Assembly (NCBI GenBank): GCA_003485765.1
Contig: DNHS01000058.1
Coordinates: forward strand, 1 to 28,924
Source of the DNA: Candidatus Omnitrophota bacterium
Lineage (GTDB): Bacteria > Omnitrophota > Gorgyraeia > Gorgyraeales > Gorgyraeaceae
Direction of reading: 5' to 3'
Length of the DNA: 28,924 nt
Below the pieces are notes generated by a model. It saw only the letters and a list, made by a program, of their open reading frames with translations. It had not been told where the DNA came from and searched no databases. The position numbers and the translations under genes are program-made. Of this stretch, positions 8,523-17,384 are shown piece after piece. How positions within the stretch are numbered: position 1 is the stretch's first letter; each line of letters begins with the position of its first letter.

Positions 8523-9195
8523 AGGGCTTTCCTTTGCACGCTTTAACACACACACCGCATATAAATTGATCGACTAAACGTTTATTCCTGAATTCCTTTA
8601 ATTTTTCAAAACACTTTATGTGGTCAAAATCCTCTTTTCTTTCTTTTATTGCGCCTATGGGGCAAACGTTTATACAAGCTCTGCATTCGCCGCAATTTTC
8701 TTTCAGCTTTTTATCAGGCTCTAAAGGCATATTTGTAAGGATAGTCACGAGCCTAAACCTGGACCCTATTTCAGGGTTTACTAAAAGATTATTCCTGCCT
8801 ATAAAACCAATGCCTGCCAGTTCTCCTATCTTTTTATGAGAAAGGTGGCTGGTTTGTTTTTCCCAATCAACTATCTGGGACGCAGGCACAGGTAATGCCT
8901 TATAACCTTTACTTTGTATAAAATTTGAAACCTTAAAAGCAATCTGATCTAATATAGCGTTTGCCTGTCTATAATGATGAAAATAAATCTTGGTAGGGAA
9001 ACTCGTTATATCCTCTAATACCCCATCAGAAAGCCTCAAGCCTAAAGATACAGTATAATCCAAATCTTTTAAAGTTTCATCAGAAAAAAGAAATTCTTTT
9101 TTTATAGGCTTCACGCACGCTACGCCAAAAAGCGCTATGCCCAAATCTTCAGTAAATTTCTTTAGTTCTTTTTTATATTCTTCAGGCTTTTCCAT
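8521..9195 (-). CDS. QueG-like protein with two [4Fe-4S] clusters, function unknown
   Basis: A 224-residue protein related to epoxyqueuosine reductase. The motif AGIGFIGRNNLL (about 127-138) matches the cobalamin-side motif of QueG (AGLGWIGKN...). The C-terminus holds eight cysteines in two ferredoxin-like sets, CGECRACINVCP and, after a lone Cys, CGVCVKAC, enough for two clusters. It is much shorter than QueG (about 379 in E. coli): it lacks the C-terminal HEAT region, and the QueG segment around the catalytic Asp (DTAPVLE) has no clear counterpart, the region reading PVPASQIVDWEK. I therefore call it an uncharacterised paralogue, not queG. It starts inside the end of mnmG (34-base overlap), without a Shine-Dalgarno, so translation may be coupled. 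Confidence 0.8.
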   Translation of the reverse strand: MEKPEEYKKELKKFTEDLGIALFGVACVKPIKKEFLFSDETLKDLDYTVSLGLRLSDGVLEDITSFPTKIYFHHYRQANAILDQIAFKVSNFIQSKGYKALPVPASQIVDWEKQTSHLSHKKIGELAGIGFIGRNNLLVNPEIGSRFRLVTILTNMPLEPDKKLKENCGECRACINVCPIGAIKERKEDFDHIKCFEKLKEFRNKRLVDQFICGVCVKACKGKP

Positions 9196-11051
9196 TTTTT
9201 AAGATAAATCATTAGTATTGATATTGCTACCGGCGTCACGCCTGAAATCCTGGATGCCTGGCCTAAATTCAAAGGCCTTACCCTGGAAAGTTTTTCAACT
9301 ATTTCTTTTGAAAGGCCCGGGATATCTTTAAATTCAAAGCCTTCCGGTATTTTTATATGCTCTATTTTTCTGAAATTTTCAATCTCTTTTAACTGCCTGT
9401 CAATAAAACCTTTATACTTTACCTCTATCTCCACTCCCTGAATCTCAATATCGGAAAGGGATATTTTACCATCTTTATTTATTTTTTCCAGCATATTAAA
9501 ATCTACCCCGGGCCTTTTCAATAAATCAAACATGCTGGCTACATTGCTTATAGGCGCTATATTTAACTTTTTCAACCTATTATTGATTTTAGCATTCGGA
9601 TAAAACTTTATCATCTTTATCCTTTCAATGGCTTTATTTATATTATTTTTCTTGGCAAGCATCTTTTTATACTGCTCTCTGGTTACAAGGCTTAATCTTT
9701 TATAGCCTAGCCCCATAAGACGCTGGTCAGCATTGTCCTCTCTGAGTAAAAGCCTGTATTCTACGCGGGATGTGAACATCCTGTAAGGTTCATTTGTGCC
9801 TTTTGTAACAAGATCATCTATTAAAACTCCTATGTAACTCTCTGAGCGGTCTAATATAAAAGGCTCTTTTAATTTTACTTTCAGGCTGGCATTCACTCCT
9901 GCAATGAAACCTTGGGCCGCTGCTTCCTCATAGCCGGTAGTGCCATTTATCTGGCCAGCGTGGTATAGATTCTGTATTAGTTTTGTTTCAAGAGTGGATT
10001 TCAACTGCGTGGGATCTATGAAATCATATTCTATTCCATATCCTGGCGCAAGTATCTCAGCTTTTTCAAGGCCAATAATACTTCTTATCATCTTTAGCTG
10101 GACATCCAAAGGCAAGCTCGTAGATATCCCGTTCGGATAATACTGGTTTGTTTTCAGGCCTTCCGGCTCTAAAAATATCTGGTGCCTATCTCTATCGCTA
10201 AACCTTACTATTTTATCTTCTATAGAAGGGCAATACCTTACGCCTGTGGAACGGATCTTTCCTGTATAGAGCGGGGAGCGGTCAAGATTATCGCGTATAA
10301 TCTGATGCGTTTTTTTATTTGTATAAGTAATGTGGCATGCTGCTTGAATTCTATTTATCTTTTCAGTTGAAAATGAAAATGGCGTTATAGGAAAATCGCC
10401 CAATTGTTTTTTTAATTTAGAAAATCTTATTGTCCTGCCGTCCAATCTCGCAGTAGTGCCTGTCTTAAGCCTTGATACATTAAATCCGAATGATTTTAAA
10501 TTTTCTGAAAGGCCTAGAGATGGCGCATCGCCTAACCTGCCGCCAGGCATATGCGTAAGCCCTATATGAATAAGCCCGTTTAAAAAAGTTCCTGGAGCAA
10601 GGACTATTGTCTTAGACTTTATAGAAACATTATTTGTAAGCTTAACGCCTTTCGCAATGCCATTTTTAACAATTAACTCTCTTACAGAACCTTCTAATAA
10701 ATCCAGATTCTTAGTTTTTTTAATAGCATTCTGCATGTATTTTAAATATAGCTCCCTGTCTATTTGGGCCCTGGAAGACCATACTGCATGGCCTTTGCTT
10801 CTATTTAAAATGCGAAATTGTATAGCGCAGGCATCGGCTGCCTTTGCCATTTCCCCTCCCATGGCATCGATTTCCTTAACAAGCTGACCTTTTCCAATGC
10901 CTCCTATAGCAGGATTGCACGACATATAACCTATCTTGCCTAGATCCATAGTGATAAGCAGAGTATTAGAACCCATCCTCGCTGCGGCTAAGCTCGCCTC
11001 TATACCAGCATGCCCCGCGCCAATAACTATAACATCATACACTTTTTCCAT
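9162..11051 (-). CDS. mnmG: tRNA uridine 5-carboxymethylaminomethyl modification enzyme MnmG (GidA)
   Basis: MnmG, with MnmE, installs cmnm5 at U34 of several tRNAs using FAD, NADH and methylene-THF. The 629-residue length is typical. The FAD-binding motif is VIGAGHAGIEA (about 9-19), followed by CNPAIGGIGKGQLVKEIDAMGG (about 45-66, containing the conserved Cys), and later PGYGIEYD, GQINGTTGYEEAA and RMFTSRVEYRL, all family signatures. The C-terminal domain that contacts MnmE and tRNA is complete. The ATG at 11051 is nine bases from a -10 box and has no Shine-Dalgarno, suggesting a leaderless message. It heads a leftward run with the QueG-like gene, guaA and purF. Confidence 0.97.
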   Translation of the reverse strand: MEKVYDVIVIGAGHAGIEASLAAARMGSNTLLITMDLGKIGYMSCNPAIGGIGKGQLVKEIDAMGGEMAKAADACAIQFRILNRSKGHAVWSSRAQIDRELYLKYMQNAIKKTKNLDLLEGSVRELIVKNGIAKGVKLTNNVSIKSKTIVLAPGTFLNGLIHIGLTHMPGGRLGDAPSLGLSENLKSFGFNVSRLKTGTTARLDGRTIRFSKLKKQLGDFPITPFSFSTEKINRIQAACHITYTNKKTHQIIRDNLDRSPLYTGKIRSTGVRYCPSIEDKIVRFSDRDRHQIFLEPEGLKTNQYYPNGISTSLPLDVQLKMIRSIIGLEKAEILAPGYGIEYDFIDPTQLKSTLETKLIQNLYHAGQINGTTGYEEAAAQGFIAGVNASLKVKLKEPFILDRSESYIGVLIDDLVTKGTNEPYRMFTSRVEYRLLLREDNADQRLMGLGYKRLSLVTREQYKKMLAKKNNINKAIERIKMIKFYPNAKINNRLKKLNIAPISNVASMFDLLKRPGVDFNMLEKINKDGKISLSDIEIQGVEIEVKYKGFIDRQLKEIENFRKIEHIKIPEGFEFKDIPGLSKEIVEKLSRVRPLNLGQASRISGVTPVAISILMIYLKKWKSLKNIKKN

Positions 11052-11060
11052 AGCGACTAT

Positions 11061-11089
11061 ATAATAACAGATGTATGGCTAGCAGTCAA
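11061..11089 (-). promoter_or_regulatory. Promoter of mnmG, leaderless geometry
   Basis: TTGACT (11089-11084) and TATTAT (11066-11061) with a 17-base spacer. The -10 box ends nine bases before the mnmG ATG, so the expected transcript start leaves only two or three untranslated bases. Both boxes match the consensus at five of six positions. Confidence 0.6.
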
Positions 11090-11114
11090 TCGTAGGACAA
11101 AAAAGGCAGGGGTT

Positions 11115-12536
11115 TTATATAAGATTATCTTTTGCCAGGCATTCGCCATTCCAGCAGTATGTGCAGAGTTTTTCGCGTGAAATGCCAATGGCCTTTATCA
11201 TATCACCAAGAGTCTGATACCGAAGAGTAGTAACTCCTATATCTTTTCTAATCCACTCTACCATTTTCTGGTATTTTTTGGTAGTGTGGTTTATATATTC
11301 TGACACATCTTCTATATCGCGGCCTTCTATATCCTTTATGGCTTTTCTAGCGGCTAATTCATGTATAGTTCTTGTAGAAAGGCAGAATTTGCACGGATAC
11401 ATAAGAGGCGGGCACGCAGGCCTTACATGTATCTCTTTTGCGCCGTTATCCCATAGTTTTTGAACAGTGAAATTCTTAAGCTGAGTGCCGCGCACAATAG
11501 AATCTTCGCAAACAACTATCTTTTTGCCGTCTATCACATCTTTAATGGGAATAAGCTTCATCTTCGCAATCCGGTCTCTTATTTCCTGGATTGGAGGCGT
11601 ATAGCTTCTGCCGTAACCTGCAGTGTACTTTACAAGAGGCCTGCGATAAGGTTTGCCTGATTCCATTGCATAACCTATTGCATGGGCAATCCCTGAGTCT
11701 GGGACGCCTGAAATCACATCCACATCTATGTCTTTGTCATGCTTTGCCAGATACGCGCCGCATCTTTCTCTCACTACTTCAACATTGACGCCTTCATAAC
11801 TTGAAGCTGGGAAACCAGTATATATCCATAAAAATGAGCATATCTGGTTAGCGCTTTTGTGGCCCAGACTGACTTCCTTAAGGCCGTTTTCATTCACTAA
11901 AACTATTTCTCCAGGCAATAGGTATTTATATATTTGAAAGCCCGTGTTTGGAAAAGAGCTGGATTCCGAACAAATAGCAAAATCCTCTTCTCTTTTTCCT
12001 ATAACTAAAGGCGTGTAGCCAAACCTGTCCCTCGCAGCATAGATTCCATCTTTACAAAGTATCAAGAGGCTGCAAGACCCTATAATCTTAGTGAACATAT
12101 ATTCTATGCCGCTTACAATGTCATCCCCCATGCTGACAAGTTTTGCGATTACCTCAACAGTATTAGGGAAGCCGTCTTCTGTTTCGCTAAAAGAGCATTC
12201 TTTTTGATGAAGTTCTGCAATAAGCTCGCGGGTATTCTCAATAAGCCCGGTCATACATATGGCAAATGAGCCAAATTTTGTATTGAGGAACATGGGCTGC
12301 GCGTCTGAATCGCTTATAACCCCTATGCCATACTTGCCTTCTGATTTTTTATAGTCCTCGAAGAATTTTGATTTAAACTGGCTTTGCGATATATCGTGTA
12401 TCTGCCTGTAAATACGTTTTCCGCATAATATCGCGATACCGCCATATTGGGTCCCCAGGTGAGATTGGTAATCAACCCCGTAAAATAAATCGCTCACGCA
12501 ATTTTTTTCTGATACAACTCCGAATATCCCGCTCAT
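11115..12536 (-). CDS. PurF paralogue with inactivated glutaminase domain
   Basis: A 473-residue class II amidotransferase/phosphoribosyltransferase homologue. The phosphoribosyltransferase half looks functional: KKIVVCEDSIVRGTQ (about 338-352) is the PRPP loop. Cysteines at 233, 375, 458 and 461 match the positions of the Fe-S ligands in PurF. The glutaminase half is not functional by the usual rules: the protein begins MSGIFGVV, with Ser for the nucleophile Cys; QHRGQESAG is replaced by SHLGTQYGG, HTRYST by VISDSD, and the oxyanion NGN by TGL. A good AAGGAG precedes the ATG, 14 bases after the UPF0371 stop. It ends the carA-carB-carB-UPF0371 run. I recall similar proteins annotated amidophosphoribosyltransferase near carAB in other phyla, none with a proven function. 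The true reaction is unknown. Confidence 0.85.
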   Translation of the reverse strand: MSGIFGVVSEKNCVSDLFYGVDYQSHLGTQYGGIAILCGKRIYRQIHDISQSQFKSKFFEDYKKSEGKYGIGVISDSDAQPMFLNTKFGSFAICMTGLIENTRELIAELHQKECSFSETEDGFPNTVEVIAKLVSMGDDIVSGIEYMFTKIIGSCSLLILCKDGIYAARDRFGYTPLVIGKREEDFAICSESSSFPNTGFQIYKYLLPGEIVLVNENGLKEVSLGHKSANQICSFLWIYTGFPASSYEGVNVEVVRERCGAYLAKHDKDIDVDVISGVPDSGIAHAIGYAMESGKPYRRPLVKYTAGYGRSYTPPIQEIRDRIAKMKLIPIKDVIDGKKIVVCEDSIVRGTQLKNFTVQKLWDNGAKEIHVRPACPPLMYPCKFCLSTRTIHELAARKAIKDIEGRDIEDVSEYINHTTKKYQKMVEWIRKDIGVTTLRYQTLGDMIKAIGISREKLCTYCWNGECLAKDNLI

Positions 12537-12550
12537 AAATTGCTCCTTTT

Positions 12551-14071
12551 TTAGAAATTAAAAAATAGGCTGGAAGATGGTATTGCGTCTGTTGTAAAGT
12601 TTATGCCAAGTTTTCTCAAGCCTGCCTCATCCCCAGGCGTAGGTAAATGCGTACTGTGAAGTTCGCAGTTTCTTAATTCCTTGAGTTTTGAGAGCGCTTT
12701 TTTAGCATTATTATCTGTGTGAGCGCTTATGGACAGCGCCACGAGTATTTCATCCAGGTTCAAGCTCTCTGATGATAAAGACAGTATCTCTTTTTTTAAG
12801 CGTGACAGGTCATTCATGATTTCAGGCTTCAGTATATGTATCGCATCATCAATAGCCGCAAGGTATTTTATCGCATTTATAATTGCGCTGGACGCTGCAT
12901 GCATAAGCGGAGAATTTTTGCCTGTAATAATTTTTCCTTCTTTAGTCTCAACGGCTGCCCCGCAAAAATACCCTTTATTGCCCTTGCCCTTTTCCTTGCA
13001 TTCTTCAGCAGCTTGTCTGGCAGGCAGGACAACAGGCCTGTCTTCAGGCTTTACGCCAGCTGCTTCCATGATAGATTTTGCTCTTTCAAACTCTTCTTTT
13101 GTGCCGCTTCCTATTGCAAACTCTAAATTATGCCTGAAGAATCTCCTTATAATCTCCTGCCTCGCTGCAAGTTTCGTTCCTTCATCGTCTGTAATTCCAA
13201 AACCCGCCCTGTTCACCCCCATATCCGTAGGGGAATTATAATAGCTGTCTTTAGAGCCTGTTATTTTTATTATTATATTTTTTAAAATAGGAAACGCCTC
13301 TACGTCGCGGTTATAATTCACCGATACTTTATTATATGTTTCCAAATGATGGGGATCTATAAGATTAAAGTCTGCCAGGTCCACTGTAGCTGCTTCGTAC
13401 GCAATATTGACAGGATGCTTTAACGGAAGGTTCCATATCGGAAATGTTTCAAATTTTGCGTAACCTGAATTTACGCCACGCTTATGATCATGATAAAACT
13501 GGGATAGACACACTGAAAGCTTTCCGCTTCCTGGCCCAGGGGCAGTGACTATCACAACTGGTTTTTTTGTCTCTACATAATCGTTTTTGCCATACCCTTC
13601 GGAAGAAACTATCTTTTCAATATCAAAAGGATAGCCTTCAATCTTATAATGCCTGTAAACTCTTATGCCTAAACGCTCAAGTTTTCTTTGGAACCTAATT
13701 GCTGCTGGTTCATTTTCAAATCTTGTGAGTACTAGCGATGTCACGTCTAAATTCCAAGCTTTCAAATCGTCAATAAGCTTCAAAGTAGCAAGGTCATATG
13801 TAATTCCAAAATCGCCTCGCACCCTACCCTGCTCAATGTCTTTGGCATATATGCTTATAACTATCTCTGCGTGGTCTTTTAATTTTTCCAAAAGCATCAT
13901 CTTCACATTAGGGTCATATCCTGGCAAAACCCTTGCCGCGTGATAATCAAAACATATCTTGCCCCCAAATTCAAGATAGAGTTTATTATCAAATTTCTTT
14001 ACCCTGCCAAGAATTTCTTTTGTCTGCTCTTCTAGGTATTTATTATTGTCAAAACATGCATTTTTTATCAT
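12551..14071 (-). CDS. UPF0371 (DUF1846) family protein
   Basis: A 506-residue member of the conserved UPF0371/DUF1846 family, whose biochemical role is not established to my knowledge. Family landmarks are LYLEFGGKICFDYHAARVLPG (about 31-51), RGDFGITYDL (about 85-94), the glycine-rich loop VTAPGPGSGKL (about 175-185), KFETFPIWNLPLKHPVN, SPTDMGVNRAGFGI and HSTHLPTPGDEAGLRKLGI near the end. The GxGSGK stretch resembles a phosphate-binding P-loop, hinting at nucleotide binding; that is inference. Its ATG overlaps the stop of the upstream carB (ATGA) and the PurF paralogue follows 14 bases later, so the three are translated from one message and probably serve one pathway. Confidence 0.93.
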   Translation of the reverse strand: MIKNACFDNNKYLEEQTKEILGRVKKFDNKLYLEFGGKICFDYHAARVLPGYDPNVKMMLLEKLKDHAEIVISIYAKDIEQGRVRGDFGITYDLATLKLIDDLKAWNLDVTSLVLTRFENEPAAIRFQRKLERLGIRVYRHYKIEGYPFDIEKIVSSEGYGKNDYVETKKPVVIVTAPGPGSGKLSVCLSQFYHDHKRGVNSGYAKFETFPIWNLPLKHPVNIAYEAATVDLADFNLIDPHHLETYNKVSVNYNRDVEAFPILKNIIIKITGSKDSYYNSPTDMGVNRAGFGITDDEGTKLAARQEIIRRFFRHNLEFAIGSGTKEEFERAKSIMEAAGVKPEDRPVVLPARQAAEECKEKGKGNKGYFCGAAVETKEGKIITGKNSPLMHAASSAIINAIKYLAAIDDAIHILKPEIMNDLSRLKKEILSLSSESLNLDEILVALSISAHTDNNAKKALSKLKELRNCELHSTHLPTPGDEAGLRKLGINFTTDAIPSSSLFFNF

Positions 14072-17000
14072 GTTATCTCTTTATGATATTCCTGCAGGGA
14101 TTTTACACTGCCTTTATTTTCAAGAAATGCCTTAATGCCTTCGCCTGCCGCAAGGCTGGCTGCTATTGTAGTGAGATATGGGACCTTATATTTTATAGCT
14201 GCCTTGCGTATATAGGAATCATCGTATGCTGCGCTTTTCCCTATAGGCGTATTTATGATAAGATTTATCTCTTTATTGTGTATTGCATCTATGATATTTG
14301 GCCGGCCTTCCTGCATCTTATTTATCCCTTCCACATCGATGTTGTTTTTTTCCAGATATTTCCTGGTGCCGCTTGTAGCAATTATCTTAAAGCCTAACTC
14401 TTTAAACCGTTTTACAGCTTCGACTATAGTCTTCTTTTTGTCTTTTTCGCTGACTGTTACAAGGATTGTGCCTTTAGTCGGAAGTTTCTGGCCTGCTGCT
14501 TCCTGCGCCTTGTAATATGCAAGGCCAAATGAATCAGCAATACCCAACACTTCTCCCGTGGAGCGCATCTCAGGCCCTAAAATAGGGTCTGCCTCGTGAA
14601 ACATGTTAAAAGGAAACACTGCTTCTTTCACGCCAAGGTGACTGTACTTTTTTTGCTTAAGATTCATATCTTTTATTTTTTTGCCAAGTATTATCTCAGT
14701 GGCAATCCTTGCCATTGAGATGCTGGTCACTTTAGAAACTAGCGGCACAGTCCTAGACGCCCTGGGATTTGCTTCCAAAACATATACTTTATCATTTGCA
14801 ATCGCATACTGTATGTTCATGAGGCCAACTACTTTTAATTCAAGGGCAATCTTTTTTGTATATTCTTGAATAGTCTCTATATGTTTTTTAGGAATTGTTC
14901 TTGGCGGCAAAACACAGGCAGAATCGCCTGAATGTATGCCTGCTTCTTCTATATGCTCCATGATAGATGGAATAAAAACTTCTTCACCATCGCAAATAGC
15001 ATCTGCTTCTGTTTCCATCGCATCTTCTAAAAATTTATCTATCAAAATAGGTCTGTCAGGCGAAATTTCAACAGCTGCGTTTAGATACGCCTTTAGCATC
15101 TCTTCGTCATAAACACATTCCATTGCCCTGCCGCCCAAAACATATGAAGGCCTGACCATAAGAGGATACCCGATCTTTTTAGCAATATTCAAGGCTTCAT
15201 CAAATGTCTTTGCCATGCCGCTCTCTGTCTGAAGTATATCGAGTTTTTTCATCACCTTGGCAAATCTTTCACGGTCCTCTGCCAAATCAATACTCTCTGT
15301 AGATGTTCCTAGGATTTTCACCCCCGCATCTTCCAAAGCCTTTGCAATATTAAGGGGCGTTTGGCCGCCGAACTGCACTATAGCGCCTATAGGCTTTTCT
15401 TTATTATAAATGCTTAAAACATCTTCCACTGTAAGAGGTTCGAAATATAATTTGTCAGATGTATCATAGTCAGTTGAAACAGTTTCTGGATTGCAGTTTA
15501 CCATTATGCTCTCGTAACCCATTGCTTTCAACGCATACGAAGCATGGCAGCAGCAATAATCAAATTCAATGCCCTGGCCAATCCTATTTGGCCCGCCGCC
15601 AAGAATCATAATCTTTTTCCTATCGCTTACCTTTACTGAATCAGGCGCATTGTATGTGGAAAAATAATACGCTGCGTCTGCGCCGCTCACAGGCACTGCT
15701 TCCCATGCCTCAACTTTTCCAAGCTTGATGCGTCTTTCTCTAATATCGTCTTCTTTCAAGCCAAGTATCTGGCCAAGATATTTATCAGAAAAACCATTTT
15801 CTTTTGCTTTAATCAGAGGTTTGTCCGGAAGGCTTTTTCCTTTATATGTCAAAATTTCTTCTTCCTGCTCTACAAGCTCTTTCATCTGGTTTATAAAATA
15901 TCGATGGATCCGTGTCTTCTCGTATAACTCTTCCACGCTCATACCTTTACGAAGAGCTTCGTACATAATAAACTGCCTTTCTGACGTAGGATACGCTAAT
16001 AAATTCTTCAATTCATCAAGGGACAATTTATTAAAATTTTTAGCAAACCCTAAGCCATACCTGGACGTTTCTAAGCTCCTGATCGCTTTTTGGAAAGCTT
16101 CTTTATACGTCTTGCCAATGCTCATAGCTTCTCCGACTGATTTCATCTGGGTTCCAAGCTGGTCTTTTACATTTTTAAATTTTTCAAATGCCCAGCGGGC
16201 AAATTTTATTACAACATATTTTCCGGAAGGCGTATATTTATCTAAGGTCCCGTCGCGCCAATAAGGAATATCTTTTAGATCATCCCCTCCTGCCAGTTTG
16301 GATGACACATATGCAATTGGAAAACCTGTTGCCTTTGACGCAAGAGCAGACGAACGCGATGTCCTTGGATTAATCTCTATGACCACAACCTTATCATCTT
16401 CCGGGTTATGCGCAAACTGGATATTTGTCCCGCCTATTACGCCTATCGCGTCCACTATTCTATATGAATATTCCTGCAGCTTCTTCTGAAGCTCTGGTTT
16501 TACAGTAAGCATAGGAGCTGCGCAAAAAGAATCTCCAGTATGGACACCCATGGGGTCTATATTTTCAATAAAACAAACTGTGATTTTATTGGCTTTGGAA
16601 TCCCTGACTACCTCTAGCTCTAATTCCTCCCAGCCTATAACAGATTCTTCGATTAAGATCTGGCCTATAAGACTGGCAGAAATACCTCTTGAGGCTACCA
16701 CTTCAAGTTCAGCGTCGTTATAAACAGCTCCTCCGCCTGTTCCGCCCATGGTGTAAGCAGGTCTTACAATAACAGGATAGCCGAGTTTATGCGCAATATT
16801 AAGCGCCTCTTCAACATTATAAGCAGGGGCGCTTTCAGGCATTGGGATTTTTAACTTATTCATTGTTTCTTTAAAAATAATTCTATCCTCACCCCTTTCA
16901 ATAGCATCTGCCTGAACGCCTATGATCCTCACTCCATACTTTTCCAATATGCCTTTTTTTGAAAGCTCGCTTGATAGGTTCAATCCTGTCTGGCCGCCTA

Positions 17001-17268
17001 AATTTGGCAAAAGCGCATCGGGCCTTTCCTTTTCAATTATCGCTGTCAGGGAATCTAATGTTAAAGGCTCCACGTAAGTAGCATCAGCCATGCCAGGATC
17101 TGTCATGATAGTGGCAGGGTTGGAGTTTACAAGCACTATTTTATATCCTGCGCTTCGCAATGCCTTGCAAGCTTGAGTGCCTGAATAATCAAATTCGCAT
17201 GCCTGTCCTATAATGATCGGGCCTGAGCCTATTATTAAAACTTTGTTTATGCCCTTTATTTTCGGCAT
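14068..17268 (-). CDS. carB: Carbamoyl-phosphate synthase large subunit, second divergent copy
   Basis: A complete 1066-residue CarB. Both ATP-grasp halves are present: N-half GSGPIIIGQACEFDYSGTQA (about 13-32) and NPRTSRSSALASKATG (about 299), C-half GGGPNRIGQGIEFDYCCCHA (about 558-577) and NPRASRTVPLVSKV (about 840), plus the C-terminal MGS-like allosteric domain. It differs from its neighbour at 17462-20722: the segment after the first ATP-grasp reads AGGDDLKDIPYW rather than AVGYTLDEI, and the usual VDTCAxEFEAxTPYYYSTY linker has become VSGADAAYYFSTY. There is no second carA. It has its own promoter and leader, and its stop overlaps the UPF0371 start. It may share CarA or use free ammonia or another amine source; which is not decidable here. 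Confidence 0.93.
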   Translation of the reverse strand: MPKIKGINKVLIIGSGPIIIGQACEFDYSGTQACKALRSAGYKIVLVNSNPATIMTDPGMADATYVEPLTLDSLTAIIEKERPDALLPNLGGQTGLNLSSELSKKGILEKYGVRIIGVQADAIERGEDRIIFKETMNKLKIPMPESAPAYNVEEALNIAHKLGYPVIVRPAYTMGGTGGGAVYNDAELEVVASRGISASLIGQILIEESVIGWEELELEVVRDSKANKITVCFIENIDPMGVHTGDSFCAAPMLTVKPELQKKLQEYSYRIVDAIGVIGGTNIQFAHNPEDDKVVVIEINPRTSRSSALASKATGFPIAYVSSKLAGGDDLKDIPYWRDGTLDKYTPSGKYVVIKFARWAFEKFKNVKDQLGTQMKSVGEAMSIGKTYKEAFQKAIRSLETSRYGLGFAKNFNKLSLDELKNLLAYPTSERQFIMYEALRKGMSVEELYEKTRIHRYFINQMKELVEQEEEILTYKGKSLPDKPLIKAKENGFSDKYLGQILGLKEDDIRERRIKLGKVEAWEAVPVSGADAAYYFSTYNAPDSVKVSDRKKIMILGGGPNRIGQGIEFDYCCCHASYALKAMGYESIMVNCNPETVSTDYDTSDKLYFEPLTVEDVLSIYNKEKPIGAIVQFGGQTPLNIAKALEDAGVKILGTSTESIDLAEDRERFAKVMKKLDILQTESGMAKTFDEALNIAKKIGYPLMVRPSYVLGGRAMECVYDEEMLKAYLNAAVEISPDRPILIDKFLEDAMETEADAICDGEEVFIPSIMEHIEEAGIHSGDSACVLPPRTIPKKHIETIQEYTKKIALELKVVGLMNIQYAIANDKVYVLEANPRASRTVPLVSKVTSISMARIATEIILGKKIKDMNLKQKKYSHLGVKEAVFPFNMFHEADPILGPEMRSTGEVLGIADSFGLAYYKAQEAAGQKLPTKGTILVTVSEKDKKKTIVEAVKRFKELGFKIIATSGTRKYLEKNNIDVEGINKMQEGRPNIIDAIHNKEINLIINTPIGKSAAYDDSYIRKAAIKYKVPYLTTIAASLAAGEGIKAFLENKGSVKSLQEYHKEIT

Positions 17269-17280
17269 TATTGCTCCTTC

Positions 17281-17297
17281 TGCCTAATTTTTAGGCA
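17281..17297 (-). promoter_or_regulatory. Small hairpin next to the Shine-Dalgarno of the second carB
   Basis: TGCCTAA and its exact complement, separated by three bases, form a 7-bp hairpin that ends directly before GAAGGAGCAATA and the ATG at 17268. It could modulate ribosome access; GATGCC at its foot can also pair with GGCAT in the upstream leader hairpin. Regulation is inference. Confidence 0.4.
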
Positions 17298-17308
17298 TCT
17301 TTATGCAA

Positions 17309-17352
17309 ATCAAAAGGCATTTCTAGCTATAAAACTAGAAATGCCTTTTGAT
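17309..17352 (-). terminator. Leader hairpin (candidate attenuator) of the second carB
   Basis: Perfect 18-base arms (ATCAAAAGGCATTTCTAG and its complement) flank an 8-base loop. The A-tract before and TTTT within the end of the stem give an intrinsic terminator shape usable in both directions, though the U-run (UUUUGAUUU) is broken. It lies downstream of the promoter at 17385-17413 and 40 bases upstream of carB, so it must be read through for carB to be made from that promoter. It could alternatively be a plain terminator for the upstream carAB message. Confidence 0.6.
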
Positions 17353-17376
17353 ATTTACGCAATTGCTCAATAACAT
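17335..17376 (-). CDS. Candidate leader peptide of the second carB (13 residues)
   Basis: The reading frame MLLSNCVNIKRHF starts at an ATG only eight bases after the -10 box, hence nearly leaderless, and ends with TAG formed by the last bases of the 5' arm of the leader hairpin. A ribosome finishing this frame would cover that arm and prevent the hairpin. No Shine-Dalgarno is present. Expression is unproven; a frame this short can arise by chance. Confidence 0.35.
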   Translation of the reverse strand: MLLSNCVNIKRHF

Positions 17377-17384
17377 TGGTTATA

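Noticed and set aside
11096..11117. T6 run after the PurF-like gene as an intrinsic terminator
   Set aside because: No stable stem directly precedes the T run; only four- to five-base pairings are possible.
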